DNA of 18,091 bases from positions 36,161 to 54,251 of the forward strand of contig NAOQ01000314.1 in assembly GCA_002751075.1 (NCBI GenBank), written 5' to 3'. The notes below the pieces were generated by a model, which had not been told where the DNA came from, made no database searches, and saw only the letters and a list, made by a program, of their open reading frames with translations. The translations under genes were made by a program, and so were the position numbers. The stretch comes from Ichthyophonus hoferi (taxonomy: Eukaryota; Opisthokonta; Ichthyosporea; Ichthyophonida; Ichthyophonidae). Positions within the stretch are counted from its first letter, which is position 1. Every line of letters begins with the position of its first letter. Below, piece after piece: positions 12,601 to 18,013 of this stretch.

Positions 12601-15600
12601 CCCTACTGATAACATAGGTATAGGTAAGGGTGTAGGTATAGATATAGGTATATATACCCATCTCATATTATTGAATATAAGATATGACTATACTATACTC
12701 TACCTATCTCAGTTGTTAGCCTTAATTGCATTGTGGCCTTTTGTTTCTTCTGTAATTCAATAGTAGTCTGTAGGGAGTAAAAGAGAGAAAATGAATATTA
12801 TTGAGCGGGTTAAACCAGCATGACTAGTTCTTATCAGTGGTATAGTATAAGTATAATATAAGTATAGTATAGTATAAGTATAGTATAATATAGTGTAATG
12901 TAGCATAGTATAATATAGTGTAATGTAGTATAATATAATATAATATAATATAATATAATGTAGTATGGCACAATACATAGAAAGGTGGAAGAGTACTATT
13001 ACTCAGCTAGAAGCCAAACATGCAAATGTTCTTTCACTTTCTCTGACTCTTGTTTACAGGGAATAAAGTTATAGCTTATGACTAGGACATTAGAGCAATT
13101 TATAACTTTATTACACATTGCGGGAAAAAGTGGGAATAATATCTTATAGTACAGGTGAGTTTTGTAATATGGTATTATATATATAGGGCGGGGGTACGTG
13201 TATAAAGGCTAAAAATAAAGACACTCTTACGATTACCAGTAATCCAGTAACTGGTAGACAAGTATATATGCCTTATTAAATATTGTAATATTAGAAACAA
13301 GAAGGGTAGATATAATACTACATATATACGCATACACACTCACACTCACATTCATATACACATACATATACACATACACATACACGTCACATGCACATAC
13401 ACATTCACATACACATAGACGTACACATATTTTTATATACATATACATACACATACGCATATAAATGCATATAGTATTAATATATTAATAGTCACATTCA
13501 AAAAAGAAAAATATAATAACACAAAAGGATACTCTGCAGTCATTTAGAAAGAGGAAGAGAAAAAGGGAGGGATAGAGGGAAAGGAATTACTTCTAGTTTT
13601 TTTAACTGGTCTTTGGACTTTTGAATCATTTCTTTGTCTACAAATATATCCATTAGTTGTCGACGAGGTAACTGAAAGTCTGCATATGTATATAGGTATA
13701 TTTATGTGTAGGCGTATGTGTATGTATATGTGTATTTGTATATGCATACATGTTTATATGGGTTATGTGTATATGTTTGTGTATGTATATGTGTACGTGT
13801 ATATGCACACATCTTTATATGTGCTATGTGTATATGTATGTGTATGTATATGTTTATATAGGTATGTTTAAATCCAGTAATATCTACGTGTCAGATTTTA
13901 TAAATGCTTTCATATTATACAATATAATATAATATTATACCATAACAGAGCATATACAATAGGCGAAATAAATATGTACGCATACCTACATCGTTATATA
14001 TCTATACTTACATACCATATAAACAAAAGATATTTTGACCTTTCCCCATATAATACCAACTAAAATAATTAGAAATAATTAAGTCAGAACAGGATAACCA
14101 TATGTCATAACATAATTAAAATATATACAACATGTAAAACCTGCAAAACATAAACCACACATACAACATATCTACCACACACCCTACAATGCAACAGACT
14201 TTATTACATAAGAGGTCACGTACTGTTAAAACTAGGGTCAAGACCCCAACTAGGTAGGCAGACTTGATTGAATATCTCACTAATTAATCGGAAGTACAGA
14301 TCTCTGATAGGTTGAATATCATGGTTAGCGTGTGCATATACGGTATGAAGTATAGTAACTGTACGTTAGATATATAAGGGACCAACCAATCAATTTGTGG
14401 TAGTTATATTTAGTGACATTGAATAGAATAAATTGGTAGGAAAGATGTGAGAAGGAAGTAAGAAATGGAATTTATAAATAGAATAGAAATAAGATGGAAA
14501 GAAAATTGGTAGTTGAGTTTATATTCTTGTATACACCAATAGTCAAATAAATTAATTATGTAATTGGAATTTATTGAATGTTCATAGGCATAAAATGATA
14601 GTTTGTTTATTATTATTATTATTATTATTACTATTATTATTACTACTACTATTAGGAATACTAATAATAATACAATAATGCTAATACTATATAAAAAGTA
14701 AACCCATTACTCATTCTACCACAGTTATGACTCTTTTTCTCTTTCCTGTTATGTTTCAATTACATTTCCTTCACTACCACCCATCCATCCATTATATTCA
14801 TAATTAACTTAAAATAATAATTAATCTTCAATCACTACTACCAATAAAGTCAACCAAACCAACCAAATAAACCTAACAAAACAAAATATAAAAATTAATA
14901 ATCACATGAAACACATACAAAAACAAAGAAGCAAATACAAATATATATATGGAAATTTAAAATTAAAGTATATATAAATTAAAAACAAGGCATACCTCTT
15001 GTTGAGAGAGGGAAGATTCTCTAGGGGTCCTGTGGGCAGTAATAACATGTGCTGTAGTATTGTATTGAGCCACCTTTCCTCAGTGGGTAGGCCCGATATA
15101 CTAGCAGTCAAGAGTGTCCACAAATCATCTATGTCACTGCAGTAGAATTGCTGTATTTTAACCTTTTAACTCCGTTTCTTACTTAATAAGATTATTAAGT
15201 TTATGGTTTTTTTTTGTTTTTGAATATAAAATGAAGAGAGGAGGATTAATAAAGCTGGGGCATGGGAGGGGAAACGAAAGGAGAGAAGGGAGTGCATATG
15301 ATGTTTTATTTAAAGCAAATCCTTGTAGTGGTAGGCAGCCCTAGTGCTTCATGTATTGCTTTAGATGACTAGTACCTAATTATAATGACTAGGAAATAAA
15401 TTAATATATTAAAATAGTTGTGGTTATGTTAATGTACTGAGTATATTAAATTATATCACTGTATAGTAGGAATCTAACCTATTATAGTTGATTATACTAA
15501 AACATATTGTATCACGCTATATTATATTATAATATATTACATTATATTACATTATACTATATTATATTATATTATATTTCTACTCTCTCAATCCCCCGTC

Positions 15601-17966
15601 ACAATGCATAAACCCCTTTGTGACTACAGTCTAATCAATGCACGTACAGTAACTCCAGTTGCATGAGCTCCAGGGATAGCAGTGTATGACCCATCCAATC
15701 CCCAAGGCCATAATTCTCAAACTCGTTAATCTCATTAATTAGTGCCTTGTTGTCACTGTATGTTTTTTTAAGTCGCTTTAAAAGGAGACGAGAACGAATG
15801 AGGGAAAAAGTTATTTTTCAAAACTAAAATTAAATGATAACAGTCAATAATAATAAGAAAGGGTATAAGGTTAAACAAGGAAAGATACAAGAAGATTAAG
15901 AGAGGAGGATAGTAGGAGTAGATAGTATATTAAATGCATAACTACATAACAATAATTAGATAGTATAATGTGGGCATGACTGCTTACCAATAGGATTGAA
16001 CTTAGCCCAATATTATGAAATTCGTTTCGCAAATTAATGCGTAACTGGACCTCTTCTTCTCTGCTCTCTAGACTACAAAACTTGCTATTGGCTACAATGT
16101 TGTTGATAAAATTTAAGATCTGTCTCTGTTTAAGGGTCAGAATATTAGGGGAGCAAAACAAATGGTAGGAGAGCGATTGGGTAATATAACAAGATTGGTT
16201 AAATTATATGTTTTATATACATATACTATTTTATGTATGCTATGTATGTATATGAAATATGTTATATCATGTGTATTGTATATATTATAATACATGCATA
16301 TGCTATGTGTTTTAGACCATCCAACGCAAAGGCATATATATCCTATTATATACATATTTAGATATTGTTATTATTGATTATATAGTTAATTGTGTAGCTC
16401 CACTATTTTGATGTATATTACTATTACCAATCATGTAACTTGGGGCACATTACCCTATGCACATATATTTAATCATAACTTTTCCTCGTTTTATCTTACC
16501 TAAATCCAATATTTTCTTTAATCAATAAAAGCTAATAATAGTTGTTAATCAATTGCCTTCCTTTGCATTTGATAGGTCCAGGTGTACTAAAAATAATTCT
16601 ATTGGCAGTCCCTTAATGGTAATTGGTAACTAACTATATTTAATTAAGTATGCCTATAATAAGTAATGAAATATAGAGGGAATAATTCATTGTCCTTCAC
16701 ATATTATAGACAATATGATTCAATTAATTACTCAGACCAATTTATAATTAATTAAATTGGTTGAGTCTAGAAATAAAAATTAAAATAATTAGTTAATATT
16801 AGCAGGCTACTTTAAAAATGATTGGTTGAAGGGGTTCCGTGGTCACTATATTTATTAGTAGAAACTATCTAACTACCCATACTTACTTTTTTAATTGATT
16901 AATTGGTTGTGTTTGGGAATATTAATTAAGATAACTAATGCATATCTACATTTTCTAAGGCCTCAGAGATGTCGTACAGTTGACAGCCAATCAGTAGTCG
17001 ACCTATGTTAATATATAGGTCCACAATAGATAATCAAATAAATGGGTCCAAATTTGTTTCCTTCTACCTTGTAGATAATAAAATTGTCAATGATTAATTG
17101 GTTATGCCTGGGAATATGAATTAAGATGATGATCACCTACTTTGTCGGAAGCATCACAGGGTTCCTGTAGTAAGTGAATTATTCGACAGAATCTATCTTT
17201 TTCTTTCATATTCTCTCTTATCTCATTGAAGGCTGTCATGAGTCTTTTATAACCAATAGGTGATTGGGCCATCTGGTGCATTTAAAGATTAAATGGATGT
17301 AAGTCATATTAAAAAAATATTATTTGGGAATACATAAGATGGGATTGATTTGGATTGGAGGATATGTTCAAGCAATTTGATTAAAATTTAATAAATTTAA
17401 AATGAGTTATTCATTGAATATACATATACATATAATATACTATAATACAATTGCTATAAATATATATCTATATCGCCAGCATTGGATAAACCATGGGTTC
17501 TAGTCAACGGATAGGTGATCAAATATTATAACTTATAAAGAATAATATAAAAAACACTAATAAAAGTAATTATTCATCGGGATCTAAAAATGAATACAGA
17601 AATATTATTGCTAAATAAACGTTTAACACCAAAACAAAAAAGAATAAAATCATCATAAACGGAATCAATCACTTATTATTATGATTCATATTTTATTTAT
17701 TTTTGGCATTCCTTTCTCTCTTAAGAACATTTGAAAACCCAATTTTAAAAGATATACCCACTGCCTACACCAATGATAAACATTTTTAAAATATTAAGAC
17801 ACAATTTTTAATAGAAAAACAATAACTATATACAATTTAGTAAAATGAAACTTACCATATTTAGAAAAGCAATGACGTAAAAATTAAGATGAAGATCGTC
17901 TGTCCAGAGCATTCTCACTATAACCTTAAGGCAACTGATACTGTCTGCTACTAGGGTAAAGTAGGC
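125..17966 (-). CDS. Diaphanous-related formin, partial gene (26 exons; both ends outside window)
   Basis: Formins dimerise, nucleate unbranched actin filaments and stay on the barbed end while profilin-actin is fed in through FH1. Diaphanous-related members are held inactive until a Rho GTPase binds the N-terminus. Joining the exons listed below gives about 976 residues in one frame: FH3 helical repeats (about 1-250), coiled coil (about 250-365), FH1 (about 377-535), FH2 (about 547-925) and a charged tail. The order FH3, coiled coil, FH1, FH2 is diagnostic for the family. FH2 landmarks seen are MKRVNW, TLWAKID, the knob NIAIML, LLVGNYMN and TKTLDNKSTLL. All 25 introns have GT donors and AG acceptors, and all phases match. 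The GTPase-binding domain, start, stop and DAD are not in the window. FH2 resembles FMNL/DAAM and FH3 resembles Dia, so no orthologue is named. Family assignment is near certain; exact borders of a few exons are not. Confidence 0.96.
264..384. repeat. AAT/AAC trinucleotide tract
   Basis: A nearly pure AAT run at 265-284 decays into mixed AAT and AAC units; it occupies most of the short intron between exons 25 and 26. Confidence 0.85.
416..476 (-). CDS. formin exon 25 (charged tail)
   Basis: 20 codons plus one base, EAQEKRIREEKKKLASGNRA, continuing the charged helix. Donor GTAGGT is good. The acceptor TTATAAAG has no pyrimidine tract. Phase 0 is required by exon 24, and this AG is the only nearby one that keeps the frame open. 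Confidence 0.82.
489..511 (-). promoter_or_regulatory. palindrome and branch-point-like site before exon 25
   Basis: ATGGTAACATGTTACCAT (489-506) is a perfect 18-base palindrome. On the coding strand the overlapping TACTAAT at about 505-511 matches the consensus branch-point sequence, roughly 30 bases before the exon 25 acceptor. The branch-point role is inferred from sequence and position only. Confidence 0.4.
621..654. repeat. ATCCA pentanucleotide repeat
   Basis: About six units, the last ones imperfect, in the intron between exons 24 and 25. Confidence 0.8.
676..750 (-). CDS. formin exon 24 (end of FH2, charged tail)
   Basis: 25 codons, DAQATNKKEKEKLQKLKVAE then EKKKK, phase 0 at both ends. 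It fits the Lys/Glu-rich single helix that follows FH2 ('a..en...r...ee......k'). Acceptor is TCCTGTAG, donor GTATGA. Confidence 0.9.
751..1356 (-). other. intron 23-24
   Basis: 606 bases, AT-rich, with AAT-rich stretches near 1000-1130. Nothing coding was seen. Confidence 0.8.
1357..1505 (-). CDS. formin exon 23 (FH2 C-terminal helices)
   Basis: Split codon, then QKEMDQLLIANEQMEKHFKE, AVLFYGEDLKSASPDVFFEL and FSSFIDMFK. It contains the 'yFGEd....p..FF..f..F...f' signature that closes FH2 in DAAM and FMNL. Acceptor is GAGTCAG (weak), donor GTAAGA, phase 0 end. Confidence 0.93.
1506..1905 (-). other. intron 22-23
   Basis: 400 bases rich in ATAT and GCATA-type motifs. No other feature was seen. 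Confidence 0.78.
1906..2040 (-). CDS. formin exon 22 (FH2 post / C-terminal helices)
   Basis: Split Val codon, then QLQAMQGEMRELQKGLAQVK, KEIEFYKEPSADDMFGPIAQ and ISFC plus one base. It resembles FMNL 'v.l..v..dvkeLqrGm...k.E'. The 3' end is less certain: donors GTAGTG (stated end) and GTGACA three bases further (end 1903) keep the same phase. The longer form, with one extra Cys, gives the spacing seen in Dia. Confidence 0.87.
2311..2438. repeat. 28-base minisatellite, four copies plus a partial
   Basis: Units start at 2311, 2339, 2367 and 2395, with a partial fifth from 2423. The consensus begins TAAGCTATGATATTATATTG and ends ATGCAAAG, with a few changes per unit. It lies in intron 21-22, starting about ten bases inside the exon 21 donor. 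The rest of that intron (2041-2310) is plain AT-rich sequence. Confidence 0.92.
2449..2578 (-). CDS. formin exon 21 (FH2 post domain)
   Basis: 43 codons plus one base: LANTKTLDNKSTLLRYIAEI, then IDNGAPELNGFEESLEHIPA and AQK. It matches 'l.DTKs.d.k.tLLhyi.......p......el..v..A'. The lysines of TKTLDNK lie where conserved actin-contacting lysines are known in other formins. Acceptor is CTCTCACAG; donor GTAAGC sits just before a 28-base minisatellite. Confidence 0.96.
2579..3411 (-). other. intron 20-21 with CATA array
   Basis: 833 bases. It holds a CATA/TACA tetranucleotide array and otherwise AT-rich sequence. A short plus-strand reading frame across the array is the repeat itself read as protein. 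Confidence 0.8.
3038..3108. repeat. CATA tetranucleotide array
   Basis: About fifteen units with one TTCA interruption near 3054, ending in a TA run. Confidence 0.92.
3412..3498 (-). CDS. formin exon 20 (FH2 GNYMN motif)
   Basis: 29 codons: IILLVGNYMNSS, then AGAVPGFKLDALCK. GNYMN followed by GFKL is the most recognisable FH2 signature; GNYMNSS is as in FMNL formins. Phase 0 at both ends. The acceptor ATATATATAG lacks a normal pyrimidine tract. Donor is GTAAAG. Confidence 0.96.
4057..4092. repeat. ATAAT pentanucleotide repeat
   Basis: Seven or so units with one slipped unit, inside intron 19-20. Confidence 0.82.
4197..4226. repeat. AACCA pentanucleotide repeat
   Basis: About six units, inside intron 19-20. 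Confidence 0.85.
4861..4929 (-). CDS. formin exon 19 (FH2)
   Basis: 23 codons, DVESVLLASTEVKTSKKLVK then LLE. It equals the FH2 pattern 'i..a..ev..S.kl..lLe' just before the GNYMN motif. Phase 0 at both ends; acceptor GATCACAG, donor GTAAAA. Confidence 0.94.
5046..5172. repeat. AGTAT pentanucleotide array
   Basis: Nine perfect units at 5051-5095, then a degenerate continuation at 5126-5172, filling much of intron 18-19 (4930-5248). The same unit recurs at 12841 and 18014. Confidence 0.92.
5249..5338 (-). CDS. formin exon 18 (FH2 coiled-coil region)
   Basis: 30 codons, LNVELKRFPQRLDTMLYKGS then FSEKMKSIQA. It corresponds to 'l..i.r...Rl..l.fk..F.e....i', the long FH2 helices. Phase 0 at both ends; acceptor TCAACAG, donor GTAAGA. 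Confidence 0.94.
5339..5883 (-). other. intron 17-18
   Basis: 545 bases with a TTA/TTG trinucleotide tract at about 5587-5636 and a purine-rich stretch at about 5722-5845. No other feature was seen. Confidence 0.78.
5884..5952 (-). CDS. formin exon 17 (FH2)
   Basis: 23 codons, LEALKNPPFPREQLSKADQF then TYV, phase 0 at both ends. It matches 'lL..y......L..aeqF', the segment after the LPTPEE turn. Acceptor is CATATATAG with a poor pyrimidine tract; donor is GTAAGG. Confidence 0.93.
5953..6768 (-). other. intron 16-17 with TACA array
   Basis: 816 bases. It has degenerate ATACTATAGT-type sequence at 6355-6505, then a long TACA array. Reading frames over the array on both strands are repeat translations. 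Confidence 0.82.
6577..6745. repeat. TACA tetranucleotide array
   Basis: About 30 units with a few ATAT interruptions, ending in CACA/TATA-rich sequence about 25 bases from exon 16. Confidence 0.93.
6769..6896 (-). CDS. formin exon 16 (FH2 knob)
   Basis: Continues NI into AIMLGRIKEDFQTIRLKF, LAMDEESFSEQTLLNFQK and YLPTPEE. The second Ile of NIAIML is in the position of the knob Ile of Bni1 and mDia1, whose replacement is known to abolish nucleation. The Ile is present, so an active FH2 is expected. LPTPEE matches the 'lPt.eE' turn. Acceptor is TTTACAG, donor GTATGT. Confidence 0.96.
7038..7121 (-). CDS. formin exon 15 (FH2 linker and knob start)
   Basis: Encodes a very charged linker (EDDSTKKKEKVEAPKEKT) and then VLDTKKQYNI, the conserved 'vlD.kra.N' start of the FH2 knob. 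The linker between lasso and knob varies in length and sequence among formins. Acceptor is GTTTCAG, donor GTAAGT. Confidence 0.94.
7122..8268 (-). other. intron 14-15 with GATA/GAAA tract
   Basis: 1147 bases, mostly AT-rich. It contains a 10-base inverted repeat (7520-7529 with 7551-7560) and a long purine tract. A minus-strand reading frame at about 7929-8316 is largely that tract, apart from the genuine exon 14 end. Confidence 0.8.
8033..8216. repeat. GATA/GAAA purine-rich tract
   Basis: About 180 bases of mixed GATA, GAAA and GAGATA units, nearly all purine plus T on the plus strand. A shorter GA-rich tract lies at about 8395-8455 on the other side of exon 14. Confidence 0.88.
8269..8389 (-). 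CDS. formin exon 14 (FH2 lasso)
   Basis: 40 codons, IPPAKVAATLWAKIDETKHE and onward through VSFEEVEDLFCATKKKVT. With exon 13 it reads NWVKIPPAKVAATLWAKID, close to the DAAM 'NW.KL.E.KL.GTVW.EIDD' and the 'le.LFs' that follows. Donor is GTTAGT, phase 1. Confidence 0.95.
8390..9121 (-). other. intron 13-14
   Basis: 732 bases with a GA tract at its 3' end (8395-8455) and TA runs at 8482-8499 and 8628-8647. No coding signal was seen. Confidence 0.78.
9122..9222 (-). CDS. formin exon 13 (FH1 end, FH2 start)
   Basis: Opens with one more FH1-type unit (GGMRGPPGP), then MMMKKAGEKKKYTPTVQ and MKRVNWVK. The last motif is the classic FH2 start ('mk.lnW.k'), where the lasso wraps around the partner subunit. 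The repeat unit is cut by intron 12, so exon 13 shares ancestry with the repeat array. Donor is the less common GTCAGG, fixed by phase and by the conserved continuation in exon 14. Confidence 0.93.
9223..9749 (-). other. intron 12-13
   Basis: 527 bases, AT-rich, interrupting a Gly codon within an FH1 repeat unit. No feature was seen. Confidence 0.8.
9750..10184 (-). CDS. formin exon 12 (FH1 proline-rich region)
   Basis: 435 bases, 144 residues (about 377-521). After NPLPVVIKASPPPTPPLG come about ten runs of 4-8 prolines separated by Gly-rich spacers carrying M/T-R-G-P/L (for example GGMRGPPG). FH1 binds profilin-actin through such runs and delivers actin to FH2. Other proline-rich functions are excluded by the FH2 domain that follows in frame. 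The exon is strongly GC-rich, unlike everything around it, and internally repetitive, so its length may vary between alleles and it is prone to assembly error. Acceptor is CTCTTACAG, donor GTATAT, ending in phase 1 inside a Gly codon. Confidence 0.96.
10185..10761 (-). other. intron 11-12
   Basis: 577 bases with a pyrimidine-rich (plus strand) stretch at about 10280-10400 and a TAA tract at about 10648-10687. No coding signal was seen. Confidence 0.78.
10762..10831 (-). CDS. formin exon 11 (coiled coil to FH1 linker)
   Basis: Encodes LAGDSNALQEVRDRNLIKNS then GLA and the first base of a Ser codon completed by exon 12. Acceptor is TTACTTTACAG. The donor GTAATA follows GCTT and is weak, but its phase matches the FH1 exon exactly. 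Confidence 0.8.
10857..11010. repeat. ATGTT and TATCY pentanucleotide array
   Basis: ATGTT units at 10860-10925 pass into degenerate TATCC/TATCT units to about 10990. The array fills almost all of intron 10-11. Confidence 0.88.
11022..11087 (-). CDS. formin exon 10 (coiled coil)
   Basis: 22 codons, ELMQLKVGLTKLEEEREFLE then KA, phase 0 at both ends. Strong heptad pattern, typical of the coiled coil before FH1 in Dia-type formins. Acceptor is TATAACAG, donor GTATGA. The pentanucleotide array at 10857-11010 begins 12 bases past its donor side. Confidence 0.85.
11088..11486 (-). other. intron 9-10
   Basis: 399 bases, AT-rich. Nothing distinctive was seen. Confidence 0.78.
11487..11596 (-). CDS. 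formin exon 9 (coiled coil)
   Basis: Split Asp codon, then TLETTNNMVVLELNGAKAKY and QREQLKVEQSLALRAQ (residues 295-331). Hydrophobic residues at heptad-like spacing with Lys, Glu and Gln indicate coiled coil. Acceptor is ATTTTTCAG, donor GTAAAA, phase 0 end. Confidence 0.84.
11597..12703 (-). other. intron 8-9
   Basis: 1107 bases. It holds a TATACAT/ATATTA-rich tract at about 12118-12275 and TAGGTATA-type sequence at about 12615-12655. Exons 8 and 9 join in phase, and no extra exon was found. Confidence 0.78.
12704..12767 (-). CDS. formin exon 8 (coiled coil)
   Basis: 64 bases encoding TTIELQKKQKATMQLRLTTE and Ile plus one base. The segment is rich in Lys, Gln and Leu and helical, between FH3 and FH1. 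Acceptor TCCCTACAG has a good pyrimidine tract; donor is GTAGAG. Assignment rests on phase and position rather than strong homology. Confidence 0.8.
12841..12963. repeat. ATAGT/ATAAT pentanucleotide array
   Basis: Mixed AGTAT, AATAT and GTAATGT-type units, the same family as at 5046 and 18014. Confidence 0.88.
13323..13468. repeat. CACATA-rich array
   Basis: Alternating CATA/CACA units. It is complementary to the TGTATA array on the other side of exon 7; for example 13356-13373 is the exact reverse complement of 13828-13845. Confidence 0.88.
13591..13679 (-). CDS. formin exon 7 (start of coiled coil)
   Basis: Split Asn codon, then FQLPRRQLMDIFVDKEMI and KSKDQLKKLE (residues 244-273). It parallels Dia 'DF....LQIEIEGLIDQMIDK...EKSEAKA.ELEKK', the passage into the coiled coil. 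The upstream acceptor ATATGCAG is needed for phase; the AG eight bases further in would lose frame with exon 6. Donor is GTAATT. The exon is 89 bases, so skipping it would shift the frame. CA/TG repeats of opposite sense flank it on both sides. Confidence 0.87.
13682..13866. repeat. TGTATA/TGTG-rich array
   Basis: Alternating purine-pyrimidine TGTATG/TATA units in intron 6-7, starting right beside the exon 7 acceptor. Reading frames over it are repeat translations. The rest of that intron (13867-14223) is AT-rich without visible features. Confidence 0.9.
14224..14303 (-). CDS. formin exon 6 (FH3 end / dimerisation helix)
   Basis: 80 bases encoding a split Arg, then DLYFRLISEIFNQVCL and GLDPSFN plus one base. 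This is the counterpart of the Dia 'YYKLIEECISQIVLH..G.DPDF' helix. It was found from phase: exons 5 and 7 cannot be joined directly. Acceptor is CCTATCAG, donor GTACGT. Confidence 0.9.
14304..14995 (-). other. intron 5-6
   Basis: 692 bases with an ATT/ACT trinucleotide tract at about 14609-14670. Nothing else was seen. Confidence 0.8.
14996..15136 (-). CDS. formin exon 5 (FH3 C-terminal helices)
   Basis: Completes the split Leu codon and encodes residues 170-216: DIDDLWTLLTAS, then RWLNTILQHMLLLPTGP to SLNK plus two bases. ILQHMLLLPTGP matches the Dia 'ILQHLLLIRND' helix that precedes the dimerisation region. Acceptor is CTACTGCAG, donor GTATGC. Confidence 0.92.
15137..15647 (-). other. intron 4-5
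   Basis: 511 bases with a purine-rich stretch at about 15228-15295 and a TATTA-type array at about 15511-15581. A GC-richer patch at about 15320-15365 was examined and has no usable donor. Confidence 0.78.
15511..15581. repeat. TATTA pentanucleotide array
   Basis: ATATT/ACATT units, partly slipped. Confidence 0.85.
15648..15775 (-). CDS. formin exon 4 (FH3)
   Basis: Encodes residues 128-169, RLKKTYSDNKALINEINEFE and onward to LELMQLEL, ending with two bases of a Leu codon. It aligns with the Dia stretch 'L..L......d..L..Q...Fe'. The acceptor CTCCTTTTAAAG has a good pyrimidine tract and is required by phase; a tempting AG 24 bases further in would break the frame. The donor is GTACGT. Confidence 0.88.
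15988..16125 (-). CDS. formin exon 3 (FH3 core)
   Basis: Encodes residues 82-127: RQILNFINNIVANS, then EEEVQLRINLRNEFHNIGL to SSILL. This is the best-conserved FH3 signature, 'liNalv.....le.RvhLRnEf...GL'. Donor is GTAAGC, phase 0 at both ends. Two AG acceptors lie six bases apart (CAG|AGACAG|), so Arg-Gln at the start may be present or absent. Confidence 0.92.
16811..16845 (-). CDS. candidate alternative mini-exon 2c in FH3
   Basis: A 35-base open segment reads TTEPLQPIIFK after a split codon. It has an AATATAG acceptor-like start and a GTAGCC donor-like end, and the same phases as the 16950 candidate (two leading bases, phase 0 end). It can therefore replace that candidate but cannot follow it. 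Its 3' end and flank resemble the end of exon 2, with a shared EP and a final Lys. It is very short and has no independent homology. A decayed duplicate of the exon 2 end is just as likely. Confidence 0.2.
16950..17002 (-). CDS. candidate alternative exon 2b in FH3
   Basis: A 53-base segment, about 47% GC in a region near 25% GC, is open for RLLIGCQLYDISEALEN and bounded by AACATAG before and GTAGAT after. It starts with two bases of a split codon and ends in phase 0. It therefore fits between exon 2 using its second donor (17137, split Gly codon) and exon 3, and would add 19 residues without a frame change. The base composition and helix-like peptide favour a real exon. Against it, exon 2 joined directly to exon 3 already gives about the FH3 spacing seen in Dia. 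It may be a cassette, a constitutive insert or a decayed duplicate. Confidence 0.45.
17141..17272 (-). CDS. formin exon 2 (FH3)
   Basis: Encodes 44 residues (38-81), MAQSPIGYKRLMTAFNEI through DRFCRIIHLLQEP to SDK, in phase 0 at both ends. It matches the FH3 pattern 'GG/GH..vL.A.......ERsRF..L...L' of Dia, DAAM and FMNL. The initial ATG is an internal methionine directly after a CACCAG acceptor and is not a start. There are two overlapping donors: GTAGGT at the stated end, and GTGATC four bases further on (exon end 17137). The second would change the phase and fits only if one of the candidate extra exons at 16950 or 16811 is used. Confidence 0.88.
17273..17855 (-). other. intron 1-2
   Basis: 583 bases, AT-rich. 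No feature was seen. Confidence 0.78.
17856..17966 (-). CDS. formin exon 1 of window (FH3 helices)
   Basis: Encodes residues 1-37, beginning AYFTLVADSISCLKVIVRML and ending FLNM before a consensus GTAAGT donor. The hydrophobic helical pattern fits an armadillo-like FH3 repeat just before the conserved 'GY/GH..vl.A' helix in the next exon. The 3' end is clear. The 5' end is not: AG dinucleotides allow starts at 17966, 17950 or 17944, and 17966 was chosen because it has the best upstream pyrimidine tract (CCTACCCCATCCATACCCTAG). Confidence 0.75.
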
Positions 17967-18013
17967 CTAGGGTATGGATGGGGTAGGTAGGCTAAATTAT
18001 CACTATATGATAG

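Larger units (their letters stand above)
12768..13590 (-). other. intron 7-8
   Basis: 823 bases with an ATAGT/ATAAT array at 12841-12963 and a CACATA array at about 13323-13468. No coding signal was seen. Confidence 0.8.
16126..17140 (-). other. intron 2-3, containing candidate alternative exons
   Basis: 1015 bases if no extra exon is used. It holds the triplicated donor-flanking segment and the two candidate mini-exons. The remainder (16126-16740) is AT-rich with TATGTA-type sequence. Confidence 0.7.
16745..17140. repeat. three diverged copies of a donor-flanking intron segment
   Basis: Copies lie at about 17091-17140, 16896-16949 and 16745-16810. The first two share TGATTAATTGGTT, TGGGAATAT and AATTAAGAT in the same order with only a few mismatches over about 40 bases. 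The third keeps ATTGGTTG and AATTAAAAT. On the plus strand each copy ends in CTAC, which is a GTAG donor on the coding strand. This looks like tandem duplication of the end of exon 2 with its downstream intron. Confidence 0.65.

Noticed and set aside
13030-13075. Plus-strand pyrimidine tract followed by TTTACAGGG, like a splice acceptor
   Set aside because: No reading frame or partner exon exists on the plus strand.
15320-15365. GC-richer patch, open on the minus strand for HEALGLPTTTRI
   Set aside because: No GT donor follows before the frame stops, and exons 4 and 5 already join in phase with the FH3 pattern intact.
16489-16570. Possible exon ending at a GTAAGA donor
   Set aside because: The donor is good, but no frame upstream is open for long, the segment is as AT-rich as the intron, and no FH3 sequence is missing there.
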